Positions 6,720 through 15,205 of a stretch of 47,273 nt of DNA are shown here, piece by piece. The first letter of the stretch is position 1; each line of letters begins with the position of its first letter. Source of the DNA: Brevinematales bacterium (GTDB lineage: Bacteria > Spirochaetota > Brevinematia > Brevinematales > GWF1-51-8); assembly GCA_013177895.1 (NCBI GenBank), contig JABLXV010000020.1:1-47273 (forward strand), given 5' to 3'. The notes under the pieces are model-generated. The model did no database searches, was not told the origin of the DNA, and saw only the letters and a list, made by a program, of their open reading frames with translations. Position numbers and translations under genes: made by a program.

Positions 6720-8579
6720 CTAACGGCGGAGCTCGATAGTAAATTTCGCGCCGTCAGGGGTGTTTTCCGCGCGGAGACTCCCGTCCAGGTGCTTGTCGAT
6801 AATCATTTTCGACATATACAGCCCGATACCGGTACCCTTCCCCTGTTCCTTAGTGGAGAAGTACGGCTCGAATATCCGGTCGATCACATCGGGGGGTATC
6901 CCCCCTCCGTTATCCGCGATCTCGATACGGATTTTATCGCTGACCCGCGCCGCTCTGATATGAATTTCCCCCTGCAGGGCGCGGAATTTTTTCTTCCTGC
7001 GCCGCTCGATAATCGCGTCCTTCGCGTTATTCAGGATATTGATAAGAACCTGCTTGATCTCGTTGGGGTAACCGATCATATTGAGCGGCTTATCGAACGT
7101 ATCCCGCAGTTCGAACACGTTATCGGCGATCCGTTTACCGATCGAAATCCGGTCGCCCTCGCTGATATGGGATTCGGCGGTAACAACGATATTATTATTC
7201 TTGAACTGCACCGCGATCAGCGTGAGGAGTTCCGCGATCATCCTGGATACGTCGAACACCTCCTGCATCTTACTTGGCCTGAAGAAGTTACGGAAATCGT
7301 CGATGGTCTTCGATAGGAATTGAATCTGCCGCATCGCGGTGCTCACGTTTTTTTCGATATAACGGGCGTCGATCTCCCCGTAGTGGTACGTGTCCTCGAT
7401 ATCCTGCAGGATCAGCCCGACCGCGTTCAGGGGCTGTCTCCACTGATGCGCGATCGCCCCGATCATTTCCCCCATCGCCGCGAGCTTCGACTGCTGGATC
7501 ATTATTTTCTCATGCTCCTCCCGCATTTTGCGTTCGGACTCCGCCCGATTCAATGCATTCCGCTGTTCGGTGATATCGTGCAGGAATATCAGGAATCCCG
7601 ACGGCGTCTTATCCTTTTCCATGATGGTATAAATGAAGTAATCGAAATAGACCGGGCCGTCCTTCGCGTCGTACTCGATATCCCCCCGGTATTCCAAAGT
7701 CTCGGGGCTGGTTTGCCGCAGAATCTCGTCCAGCCGGGGGAAAAAGTCCGCGATCGGGGATGATTCAGTATCCGGGAATATTTCATCAGCGGCGGGATTG
7801 GTATCTGCGATCACCCGGTTATATCCGGCCACCAGCACCGCTTCGGGCATTTTTTCCTGTATCATATCATGGGGGACAATCCTCAACGCGGGGAACTTAA
7901 ACCCGATAATCGCGACCGCGGTCAATGTTCCGGTAATCACGAAACTCCCCGGCGTCAGATCGAACGGAACCGAATGCAATAATCCCAGATGGTAAAAAAT
8001 ATTCATCATCCATGGGATAATCCCGGCGCCGAGGAAAAGGAACGCCTGTACACGGTTCGGCTTCGGGAGACGCGGAAGGGATTCCCATAGAAACACCACC
8101 GCGCCCAGCATGAGCAGGTACGAATAGAATGTATGGACTATCCCCCATATCCCGAACACGGGCTTATAGTAAACCATCGTCCCGGCGATCCCGCCGGTAA
8201 CGGACGCCCAGAAAAGGTGATGCATCTCGTTGGTCAGCATCGTAATAATCGATAGGAACGGTATTCCCGTTAATAACGCAACGGCGCCAGGCTTCAGGGC
8301 TTGTTTCCGTCCGGAATACTGCGCGCTGAAGAAGAACCAGAACGGCGGCGTCAGTATCAGCCCGATATACTTGATTTTCCGCCATAGTATCGCGATATCG
8401 AACCCGGCGTTCATCAGTTCCATCCCGCCCGCCCCGCACCACACGGTCAGCGCGGCCAGCAGGAGAAGCACGGAGATAATCCGGTACTGCTTATAATACC
8501 GGATAGCGATGATACAGTCGAGTAGCAGAATTCCGCTCGATACCAGCAGGAGTGTGGGAAATATTTGAAAAAATATCAT
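6720..8579 (-). CDS. Membrane sensor histidine kinase (7TM-type N-terminus, PAS, DHp, ATPase)
   Basis: 619 residues. The first 230 or so hold about seven to eight hydrophobic helices of the '7TM histidine kinase N-terminal' type (MEL.N.....ILWRKIKYIG is typical). A PAS domain follows (about 240-345, ending FLIFLHDITEQ), then DHp with the phospho-acceptor His378 in IAHQWRQPLNAV and a HATPase domain with NILNNAKDAI, DNGGGIP, FEPYFSTK and GKGTGIGLYMSK. It is therefore a complete kinase. No response regulator is adjacent on this strand, so it is an orphan; the NtrC-type regulator at 12486 has its own kinase next to it. It is divergent from the LolA operon and has its own promoter. Confidence 0.93.
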   Translation of the reverse strand: MIFFQIFPTLLLVSSGILLLDCIIAIRYYKQYRIISVLLLLAALTVWCGAGGMELMNAGFDIAILWRKIKYIGLILTPPFWFFFSAQYSGRKQALKPGAVALLTGIPFLSIITMLTNEMHHLFWASVTGGIAGTMVYYKPVFGIWGIVHTFYSYLLMLGAVVFLWESLPRLPKPNRVQAFLFLGAGIIPWMMNIFYHLGLLHSVPFDLTPGSFVITGTLTAVAIIGFKFPALRIVPHDMIQEKMPEAVLVAGYNRVIADTNPAADEIFPDTESSPIADFFPRLDEILRQTSPETLEYRGDIEYDAKDGPVYFDYFIYTIMEKDKTPSGFLIFLHDITEQRNALNRAESERKMREEHEKIMIQQSKLAAMGEMIGAIAHQWRQPLNAVGLILQDIEDTYHYGEIDARYIEKNVSTAMRQIQFLSKTIDDFRNFFRPSKMQEVFDVSRMIAELLTLIAVQFKNNNIVVTAESHISEGDRISIGKRIADNVFELRDTFDKPLNMIGYPNEIKQVLINILNNAKDAIIERRRKKKFRALQGEIHIRAARVSDKIRIEIADNGGGIPPDVIDRIFEPYFSTKEQGKGTGIGLYMSKMIIDKHLDGSLRAENTPDGAKFTIELRR

Positions 8580-8599
8580 ACCGCGTCCGTTTTTTATAT

Positions 8600-8629
8600 A
8601 TTTTAACGCTATTCCCGCGAACCTGTCAA
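8600..8629 (-). promoter_or_regulatory. Sigma-70 promoter of the sensor kinase
   Basis: On the minus strand TTGACA, 18 bases, TAAAAT. The leader would be short, about 14 bases, and the ribosome site weak. Confidence 0.6.
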
Positions 8630-8632
8630 TTC

Positions 8633-8733
8633 GGCGCGGGTTGGCAAACTGTTTTTATCATTGCGAGGCCTAAACCGCGGCGATAGAAAATAATAGAATT
8701 TCCCTTTCCGCCAAAACCCTTCGGCGCGTGGGA
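8633..8733. repeat. Short, internally deleted copy of a dispersed element
   Basis: Begins cggcgcgggttggcaaactg and continues ttttta-tcattgcgaggc. It ends gatagaaaataat...cccttcggcgcgtg. Both ends match those of the longer element at 19037-19297, whose middle (hairpins) is absent here. It lies just upstream of the LolA operon promoter. Confidence 0.6.
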
Positions 8734-8753
8734 TTTGTATTTGCGTCTAATAC

Positions 8754-8782
8754 TTTACATTTCAACGTTTTTTTTCTATAAT
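8754..8782 (+). promoter_or_regulatory. Sigma-70 promoter of the LolA operon
   Basis: TTTACA, 17 bases, TATAAT; transcription would start near 8789, about 29 bases before the first ATG. Confidence 0.8.
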
Positions 8783-8817
8783 TAATAGGTTAAATTTTAA
8801 CGGTAAGGAGACAAAGT

Positions 8818-9483
8818 ATGATTAAGAAAATTGTCATCCCCGCGGGGATATTTTTAATACTCCTGTTCTCGCCATCCTACTCGCAGAAAATCGAGGTTTT
8901 CAACGCGATGAGTATTGTGGATATTATCCAGGAGCGTATCACTAAGGTCGAGACATTCACGGGGAATTTCGCGTATGTTTTCGACGGGAAAGCGTACTCC
9001 GGTTCGATTATTTTTAAAGCGCCGGATAAGTTCCGCATGGATTTCTCGGGCGGCGGCCAGCGTATAATGTCCGACGGTAAGTACCTGTGGCTTCTATTCG
9101 ACGCGCAGGATATCGCGGTCAAAGAAATCCTCGATAAATCGAAGAGCAACCCGATGATGGGATGGAATATAAAAAGATTATTAAAAGATTACGCTCCGAT
9201 GGAACCAAAAGAGGGATTCAAGATCAAATATAAAGACCAGGTCGTATATAAGATTGTTTTCGAGCCGCGTAATAATACCGCGGGTTTCCGTAAGATAGAG
9301 ATGTTCGCGAGTCTGGAAGGGTATATCCTGAAAGTCAAGGCGGTTACCGCGATGGGTAAAAATCTCGAATTCGAGATCTCCTACAATATGGGGACGATCA
9401 ATCAGGCGATTTCCGACGCGAGCTTCGTGTTCGTGCAGAACGAGAATACCCAGGTTTACGAAAACCTTTTGACCCAGCAATAA
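8818..9483 (+). CDS. LolA-like outer-membrane lipoprotein carrier
   Basis: 221 residues with a clear signal peptide (IVIPAGIFLILLFSPSYSQ), so periplasmic. The mature part has the LolA/LolB-type layout: a first strand set with TFTGNFAYVF, then IIFKAPDKFRMDF, the SDGKYLWLLFDAQ turn, and a C-terminal FRKIEMFASLEGYILKVKA. LolA carries lipoproteins across the periplasm to the outer membrane; a paralogue with another lipid cargo is possible. TAAGGAG precedes the ATG. It heads a plus-strand operon, and the next gene encodes a lipoprotein, a possible client. Confidence 0.82.
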   Translation: MIKKIVIPAGIFLILLFSPSYSQKIEVFNAMSIVDIIQERITKVETFTGNFAYVFDGKAYSGSIIFKAPDKFRMDFSGGGQRIMSDGKYLWLLFDAQDIAVKEILDKSKSNPMMGWNIKRLLKDYAPMEPKEGFKIKYKDQVVYKIVFEPRNNTAGFRKIEMFASLEGYILKVKAVTAMGKNLEFEISYNMGTINQAISDASFVFVQNENTQVYENLLTQQ

Positions 9484-9504
9484 CATTTACATAAGGAGCC
9501 ATTC

Positions 9505-10299
9505 ATGAAAAAATTCGCGATAATCGGGGCGGCATTACTCATACTTTCCGGGTGCGTGGTCACATCGGAAATATTCCGCTATAAGAACCGTTTCGATCAC
9601 TTCTATAACCTCCTCGGCGAGCAGGAAAAACAACTATTCGCGCAGGACAAATTAACCGAGCTCGGCGCGTCAATCGATAAAAAACTTGCCTCCGATTCGG
9701 AGTTCTATAAAAAGTACCGCGAAGTCCAGATATACGAGGCGATTACCTCGTTCGACGGCGCTAAGACCTCGTGGTTCTTCCGCTATATCATCCTCAAGGA
9801 ATTGAACCGCGATAATCTTTATACCTACATGAATTTCTTCACTCCCGAGGAACAGACGGCGTTCGCGAGCAATCAGGGCATCAACGAAATAGTGGAAAAT
9901 AAAGTCCAGAAGGACGGGGCGTTCAAGTCCTTCATGGAAAGCATGCGTACCGAGTTCCGGTTGTACGGGTTTACCAATCCCCAGATCAACGGATTTTTCC
10001 GGAATGTGGTATTCCCCGAGGTATCGCGCAAGCAGGTCTATCAGTTATTGCTGACGCTGAAATCCGCCGGATTGATCGCGGAATACAAGGCGCCGGAAAA
10101 GAATATCGCGGATATCGCATTAAAGCTCGACGCGGCGCTCAAGGGAAATATGCTCGATAAAAATAAGTTCGAAGAGATCAAGAAACTTTCAGGGTTGAGC
10201 AAACTCGATACAGCGTCATTTTTAAAGATTTACAACGATAATATCATGGTAGAGATGGACCAGCAGGCTGTAAAAAAGATCTGGGCCGAACTATTATAG
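9505..10299 (+). CDS. Lipoprotein of unknown function
   Basis: 264 residues with a bacterial lipobox (ILSGC, Cys17), so a lipid-anchored protein of the inner or outer membrane. The mature part is mostly helical, rich in Lys, Glu, Phe and Tyr, and contains no motif I recognise; recurring short helices such as FYKKYREVQIYEAI suggest a helical repeat or all-alpha fold. It is separated by 21 bases from the LolA-like gene and by 8 from rsfS, with AAGGAG before its ATG, so it is co-transcribed and might be a cargo of the LolA-like protein. Confidence 0.75.
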   Translation: MKKFAIIGAALLILSGCVVTSEIFRYKNRFDHFYNLLGEQEKQLFAQDKLTELGASIDKKLASDSEFYKKYREVQIYEAITSFDGAKTSWFFRYIILKELNRDNLYTYMNFFTPEEQTAFASNQGINEIVENKVQKDGAFKSFMESMRTEFRLYGFTNPQINGFFRNVVFPEVSRKQVYQLLLTLKSAGLIAEYKAPEKNIADIALKLDAALKGNMLDKNKFEEIKKLSGLSKLDTASFLKIYNDNIMVEMDQQAVKKIWAELL

Positions 10300-10307
10300 G
10301 AGATTGA

Positions 10308-10661
10308 ATGTCCGTTATAGACCAGATTCAGGCGGTTTTAGAAGAAATAAAGCTGCAGGAAATCACCCGGTACGATATGCGGGAAAAATCGTCGTTAACC
10401 GACGTAGTGGTTGTCGCGTCCGCCGAAAGCTCGGTTCAGCTCGACGCCGCCCGCTCCAAAGTTGAGGAACTTATGTGGAAGCATAAAGTCCCGTTAAAAA
10501 ACCCGTCCGAAGAATGGGGTGGAGGTTGGCTTCTGATGGATTACGGCGATCTGATCGTCAATGTCTTCCTTGAGGAAAAGCGCAGTTTTTATAATCTCGA
10601 CGACCTTCTCCGGTCGCAGCATTTCGATATCGATGAGATAAAAAATGTTCATAATCGATGA
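10308..10661 (+). CDS. rsfS: Ribosomal silencing factor RsfS
   Basis: 117 residues, the usual length. It carries the family pattern: YDMREKSSLTDVVVVASAES (normally D.RE.SS.TDYFVI.SG.S), a helix with QLDAARSKVEELM, then GGWLLMDYGDLIVNVFLEEK and FYNLDDLL. RsfS binds ribosomal protein uL14 on the 50S subunit and blocks subunit joining when nutrients are short. It usually sits near nadD; here it lies inside a LolA and two-component operon. Its last 17 bases overlap the kinase gene that follows. Confidence 0.92.
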   Translation: MSVIDQIQAVLEEIKLQEITRYDMREKSSLTDVVVVASAESSVQLDAARSKVEELMWKHKVPLKNPSEEWGGGWLLMDYGDLIVNVFLEEKRSFYNLDDLLRSQHFDIDEIKNVHNR

Positions 10662-12489
10662 AGCTCCGTTAAAAAGCTTTCTCATCGATTTAATCGCTTC
10701 CCACTCTCCCCAGTATGTCCTCATCTTCAAGGACGAGACCTATACCTCGGTTCTGACCGAACAGGATATTACCGATAATTCCAAGCTCCTTCCCGCCGAT
10801 AAGGTGAACGATCTCCTTGCCGCGCGGGAGATACCTATCGAAATATTGATCGACACTGAATTGATGAAAATATGGGGACGTCCCGAACCCGCGTTAGTCC
10901 ATCTCCTTTCGCATTTTAATAACCTATTCGGCGCCTATTTCGAGGAAAACCGCCAGCAGAGCGACGAGCAGAACCTGATCGATAACGCGTTTTCCGACCT
11001 CTATAACGCGTTCGCGGTGAATATCGGCGACGATTTCCTGTTCTCCTACCTCATCGGGACTATCGTGAAGTTCCTTAACGCCGAAGTCGGGCTTCTCCAG
11101 ATATTTGACGATAACGATGTAATGAACTTTTCCATGGGGTTCAAGTCCGAGAGCCTTAAACAGATCACCTACGAAGGGATGGAGATCAAGGACTACCTTT
11201 TCGGCGCTAAGGATATCCTTCTCATCAACGAGGCGGAAGACAATCCCAAGATACATATAGAGGATTCCGACCGCCAGCACATGAAAAGTATCATGGCGGT
11301 CCCGTTATTCAATAAAGGCGTACTGGTCGCGATCATCTATCTGGTCAATAAGAGCTATGCCGCCGATTCGGACAGTTTTAACGAAGCCGACAAGCAATTC
11401 GTCTCCAACCTTTCCATCCAGATCGGGGCGATTATTACGAACGCCCTCCTGTATAAGAAAACAATCGAACTGAAAGAATTTAACGAAGAGGTGCTTGAAA
11501 ATATCCCGGTGGGTATCCTGAACGCGTCCGCGGACGGGAAAACCATATTCACCAACAGGTATATGCGCGACTTTCTCGCCGAGATGAAAATGAGCCTGAG
11601 CTCGATCATCGAGCTGGTCGAAAACAAGGCCGACCCGGAGTTCTTCGGCAAGGAGTTTCATATCCCGGTCAAGGACAGGGATTTTTACCTCAGCGTATCG
11701 AAGCGTATCCTGAGTATCGGGTATAAACCCTCGGTGCATCTGTATACCATATTCGATATCACCTCCGAGAAGGAGATCGAATCCCAGCTCCGCAGGACGG
11801 AAAAACTCGCATCCGCCGGGGAACTGGTGTCCAGTATCGCCCACGAGATCAAGAACCCGTTAACCTCCATCAAGGGATTTGCCGACCTGTTATGGCAGAG
11901 AATCCACGACGAGGAGTTTGTGCTGAAATTCGCGAACATCGTCTCCCGCGAGATCAACCGCCTGAATAATATCATCGAACGCTTCCTGTCGTTCGCGAAA
12001 CCCCAGATCGGGGTACTTTCCACAGTCGACATGAATTCCATCATATCGGAAGTCAGCGAGGTGATCGGGTACAGCCTCAAGGAAAGCCGCATCACACTGG
12101 AGCTTCATACAAAGCGCGAGATCATCGTGTACGGTAACCGCGAGCTCCTGACGCAGGTGATGATGAATGTTATCCTGAATTCGATACAGGCGCTGAAAAA
12201 CACCAAGCGAAAGAAGAAGTATATCCGTATCACCGAAAATTTTGTCGACGGAAACGCCGATATAGTGATAGAGGATAACGGCGAGGGCATCAAGAAAGAG
12301 GACTTGGATAAGGTGTTCAACCCGTTCTATACGACAAAGTCCCAGGGAAGCGGGCTGGGCCTCTCCATCTCGCACCGCATCGTCACCGAGCACAAAGGTA
12401 CGATGATTCTCGAATCGAAGGTCGGGGAATTTACCCGTCTGACTATACAGCTGCCGGTTTTTGAAAAATCATGGGTTGAGGAAAAATGA
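10645..12489 (+). CDS. Soluble GAF-PAS sensor histidine kinase
   Basis: 614 residues with no membrane segment, so a cytoplasmic sensor. Residues 1-110 are an unassigned N-terminal region, about 115-275 a GAF domain (SIMAVPLFNKGVLVAIIYLVN), about 285-380 a PAS domain (LENIPVGILNASADGKTIFTN). The DHp helix carries the phospho-acceptor His400 (SSIAHEIKNPLTSIKGFA), and the ATPase has MNVILNSIQAL, EDNGEGI, NPFYTTKSQGSGLGL. This is an NtrB-like kinase. The start overlaps the end of rsfS by 17 bases, and the stop overlaps the regulator gene as ATGA. It almost certainly phosphorylates that sigma-54 activator. Confidence 0.93.
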   Translation: MFIIDEAPLKSFLIDLIASHSPQYVLIFKDETYTSVLTEQDITDNSKLLPADKVNDLLAAREIPIEILIDTELMKIWGRPEPALVHLLSHFNNLFGAYFEENRQQSDEQNLIDNAFSDLYNAFAVNIGDDFLFSYLIGTIVKFLNAEVGLLQIFDDNDVMNFSMGFKSESLKQITYEGMEIKDYLFGAKDILLINEAEDNPKIHIEDSDRQHMKSIMAVPLFNKGVLVAIIYLVNKSYAADSDSFNEADKQFVSNLSIQIGAIITNALLYKKTIELKEFNEEVLENIPVGILNASADGKTIFTNRYMRDFLAEMKMSLSSIIELVENKADPEFFGKEFHIPVKDRDFYLSVSKRILSIGYKPSVHLYTIFDITSEKEIESQLRRTEKLASAGELVSSIAHEIKNPLTSIKGFADLLWQRIHDEEFVLKFANIVSREINRLNNIIERFLSFAKPQIGVLSTVDMNSIISEVSEVIGYSLKESRITLELHTKREIIVYGNRELLTQVMMNVILNSIQALKNTKRKKKYIRITENFVDGNADIVIEDNGEGIKKEDLDKVFNPFYTTKSQGSGLGLSISHRIVTEHKGTMILESKVGEFTRLTIQLPVFEKSWVEEK

Positions 12490-13844
12490 AACGCACTCTA
12501 TTAGTAGCGGACGACGAATACGGTATCCGCGAATTCCTGTACGAACTATTTAAAGAAACCTACGACGTCAAGCTCGCGAATGACGGGAAAGAAGCGATCG
12601 CCCTGTTCGATAAGGAGGTATTCGACGTCGCATTGATCGACCTTCGTATGCCCGAGGTATCCGGCGTGGAAGTACTCGAATACATCAAGGAAAAAAATAT
12701 CGACACTATACCCATCGTTATCACCGCGGACAGGGATATCGACCATGCGGTCGAGGCGATGAAGATGGGCGCCTACGACTATATCACGAAACCGATGGAC
12801 TATAAAAAACTCACGATCACCATTCATAACGCTATCGAGAAAAAGGGTCTCGAGGAACGTATCGATTCGCTGGAACGGGACGTCAAAGGCCCGCTTTTTT
12901 TCTCCAATATCATCAGCCAGAGTAAAGAGATGCGCAGTGTTTTCAATAATATCGAGAACGTGCTGAATAACGACGCGACCGTACTGATCTACGGCGAAAG
13001 CGGCACAGGTAAAGAACTGATCGCGCGCGCGATCCACTTTAACGGCAACCGCGCCCAGAAACCGTTCATCCCGGTGGATTGCGCGTCTATCCCGGAATCG
13101 CTGATAGAAACCGAATTGTTCGGCTATGAGAAGGGCTCGTTCACCGGCGCGGGTAAAACCACCCGCGGGAAATTCGAGCTCGCGGACGAGGGCACGCTAT
13201 TCCTCGACGAGATTTCGAATATCTCCATGGACGCGCAGGCGAAGCTGCTCCGCGTCATACAGGAACGGGAATTCCTGCGGATCGGCGGGGAAAAGCGTAT
13301 ATCGGTGAATGTGCGCATCATCAGCGCGTCCAATAAGGACCTGAAAAAAATGATCCATGACGGGACATTCCGCGAGGACCTTTATTACCGCCTCAACGTT
13401 ATCCCGATACACCTTCCGCCCGTGCGCGAGCGCAAGGAAGACATCCCTCTTCTCATTCAGCATTTTCTCAAGATATTTAACGAACGCTACCAGAAGAAGG
13501 CTCTGTTCGACAGCGGGACATTGAAGATACTGATGGACTACCGTTGGCCGGGTAATGTGCGCGAGCTCGAAAACGTCATCAACCGGATTATCCTGACCTC
13601 CGATAACGACGTGATTCTCCCGGAGATGCTGCCGGTGGAAATCCGCCGCGCGGGGCTTTCTATTATGTCCGGCACGGAACTCCTCGAAGCGGACATCACG
13701 CTGGATAATCTGGAAAAGATTCATATCGAGAAACTGCTCAAGAAGCACGAATACAATATCTCCACTGTCGCGGAAATCCTCGGGGTTACCCGGAAGACGC
13801 TCTACGCGAAAATGGAGAAATTCGGGCTGCAGAAGAAGTCTTAA
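12486..13844 (+). CDS. NtrC-family sigma-54 activating response regulator
   Basis: 452 residues in the classical three-domain order. The receiver domain (1-115) has the phospho-acceptor Asp52 and Lys102. The AAA+ domain (about 135-375) has Walker A GESGTGKE at 170-177, the sigma-54 contact loop GSFTGA at 217-222 (Ser instead of the usual Ala), Walker B GTLFLDE, and the arginine finger region REDLYYRLNV. The C-terminal Fis-type helix-turn-helix ends LGVTRKTLYAKMEKFGL. It would drive sigma-54 promoters when phosphorylated by the kinase encoded just upstream. One sigma-54 promoter is seen in the window, at 873-888 before the GAF gene; it is a candidate target. The stop overlaps the convergent HD-GYP gene by 4 bases. 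Confidence 0.95.
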   Translation: MKRTLLVADDEYGIREFLYELFKETYDVKLANDGKEAIALFDKEVFDVALIDLRMPEVSGVEVLEYIKEKNIDTIPIVITADRDIDHAVEAMKMGAYDYITKPMDYKKLTITIHNAIEKKGLEERIDSLERDVKGPLFFSNIISQSKEMRSVFNNIENVLNNDATVLIYGESGTGKELIARAIHFNGNRAQKPFIPVDCASIPESLIETELFGYEKGSFTGAGKTTRGKFELADEGTLFLDEISNISMDAQAKLLRVIQEREFLRIGGEKRISVNVRIISASNKDLKKMIHDGTFREDLYYRLNVIPIHLPPVRERKEDIPLLIQHFLKIFNERYQKKALFDSGTLKILMDYRWPGNVRELENVINRIILTSDNDVILPEMLPVEIRRAGLSIMSGTELLEADITLDNLEKIHIEKLLKKHEYNISTVAEILGVTRKTLYAKMEKFGLQKKS

Positions 13845-15205
13845 CCCTCGATCTTGAGGTTGGGGATAATTTTTTCGAGCTTCGCGAGAATAGTCCGGTC
13901 GATTTCATGGTTGTTCGCCATATCCTGCATAATCTGTAAACATTTATCCAATTCAAGCCCCTCGCGGTACGGACGCTTGCTGGAAAGCGCGTCATAGATG
14001 TCCGCGACGGAGATAATCTTCGCGATCTCCGGGATTTTCTCGTCCGTCAGACGGTCGGGGTATCCCTCCCCGTTCAGCTTCTCGTGATGAGCTTTCACAT
14101 AGGTCGCTATCTCGAACAGGGGCTTATAGGTCGAAACGATATCGAAGCCCAGTTCGGAGTGCCGTTTGATCTGGCGGAACTCGTCCTCGGTCAGTCTCCC
14201 CGGCTTATTCAGGACTAATTTACTGACCCCGAGTTTCCCGATATCGTGGAGTATCCCGGTAATTTCGATCTTATCGATCACGGACGTGCGGAGTCCCATC
14301 GCTTTAGCGATCTCCATAGATATCTGCATGACCCTGCGGGAGTGCCCGGCGGTGTACTGGTCGTCCCGTTCCAGTATCTCCACGATGGTGGAAAGGATGT
14401 CCTCGTACTCCTTCTCGATATTGTCCCGGATTTGTTTTAATTGCCCCTCTTTCTCCGATCGTTCCCTAAGGGTAATCCCGTAACGCATCGTCAGCATCAC
14501 GGTAATAATGAAGCTGAACATCGTAAAGCCGATGGAGGACGCTGAGTTATCGAGCATCGATAGAATAGAGTTGTCGCTGAGTTTGAGGATAGCGATACCG
14601 TTAAACACCAGAAGGACGAGGCTTCCTATAATGAAACCTATCTCGTTCGTAGCCAGTTTACCCTGCAGCCGGGCATTGCCGACGGCATATATCCCGGATT
14701 TTACTAAATTGATTAAAAACACCAGCCCGTGAACGGCAAGCACGCCGACGTAGAGAAATCCCGGGGTTCCCTGGGTAATACTGCCGAACTTTACCGGAAC
14801 CGGCAGGATAAACCACGGGGTAAACATTAACGGGATAGTCGCGCAAATCAGGCCGATTAAAATCCCGCGCAGGATATTACTCTCGTTCTTCACGTTAAAG
14901 ATGTGCCTCGGCAGGCGGATGAATGAAATCAACGCGACCGCGATACCGATATGCTGAACCCGGTGCATCCAGAGATTCAACTCGAATACGTTTGACATTA
15001 ATAAAACTGCCTGCGGCGTGACATAAAGTAACGCGCCCAGCGAGAATTCTATATAACTTTGGATTTCCTTTTTCTGGTAGATTCCCTGATACGAGGTTTT
15101 CCGGTTCTCGAACCAGACGTAGGTAAGGAAGCATGCATTTAAAAGATTTAACACGATACTCAGCACATTGATTAAAGTCGGAACAAGAGGCACCGTTTCG
15201 TTCAT
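13841..15205 (-). CDS. Membrane HD-GYP phosphodiesterase (first of a tandem pair)
   Basis: 454 residues. Residues 1-260 carry about seven to eight hydrophobic helices, then a short coiled linker (RSEKEGQLKQIRDNIEKEYED), then an HD-GYP domain with the HD pair at 320-321 (ILHDIGKLG), HHE at 373-375 and GYP at 381-383. HD-GYP proteins hydrolyse cyclic-di-GMP, and all expected metal ligands are present, although the usual DGxGYP reads NGEGYP. The start codon shares its A with the stop of the upstream HD-GYP gene (TAATG), so translation is coupled. The 3' end overlaps the convergent regulator gene by 4 bases, leaving no room for a terminator. Confidence 0.9.
   Translation of the reverse strand: MNETVPLVPTLINVLSIVLNLLNACFLTYVWFENRKTSYQGIYQKKEIQSYIEFSLGALLYVTPQAVLLMSNVFELNLWMHRVQHIGIAVALISFIRLPRHIFNVKNESNILRGILIGLICATIPLMFTPWFILPVPVKFGSITQGTPGFLYVGVLAVHGLVFLINLVKSGIYAVGNARLQGKLATNEIGFIIGSLVLLVFNGIAILKLSDNSILSMLDNSASSIGFTMFSFIITVMLTMRYGITLRERSEKEGQLKQIRDNIEKEYEDILSTIVEILERDDQYTAGHSRRVMQISMEIAKAMGLRTSVIDKIEITGILHDIGKLGVSKLVLNKPGRLTEDEFRQIKRHSELGFDIVSTYKPLFEIATYVKAHHEKLNGEGYPDRLTDEKIPEIAKIISVADIYDALSSKRPYREGLELDKCLQIMQDMANNHEIDRTILAKLEKIIPNLKIEG

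Noticed and set aside
8644-8663. Possible sigma-54 promoter (tggcaaactg...attgc) before the LolA operon
   Set aside because: The GG and GC doublets are too far apart, and the sequence belongs to the dispersed element.
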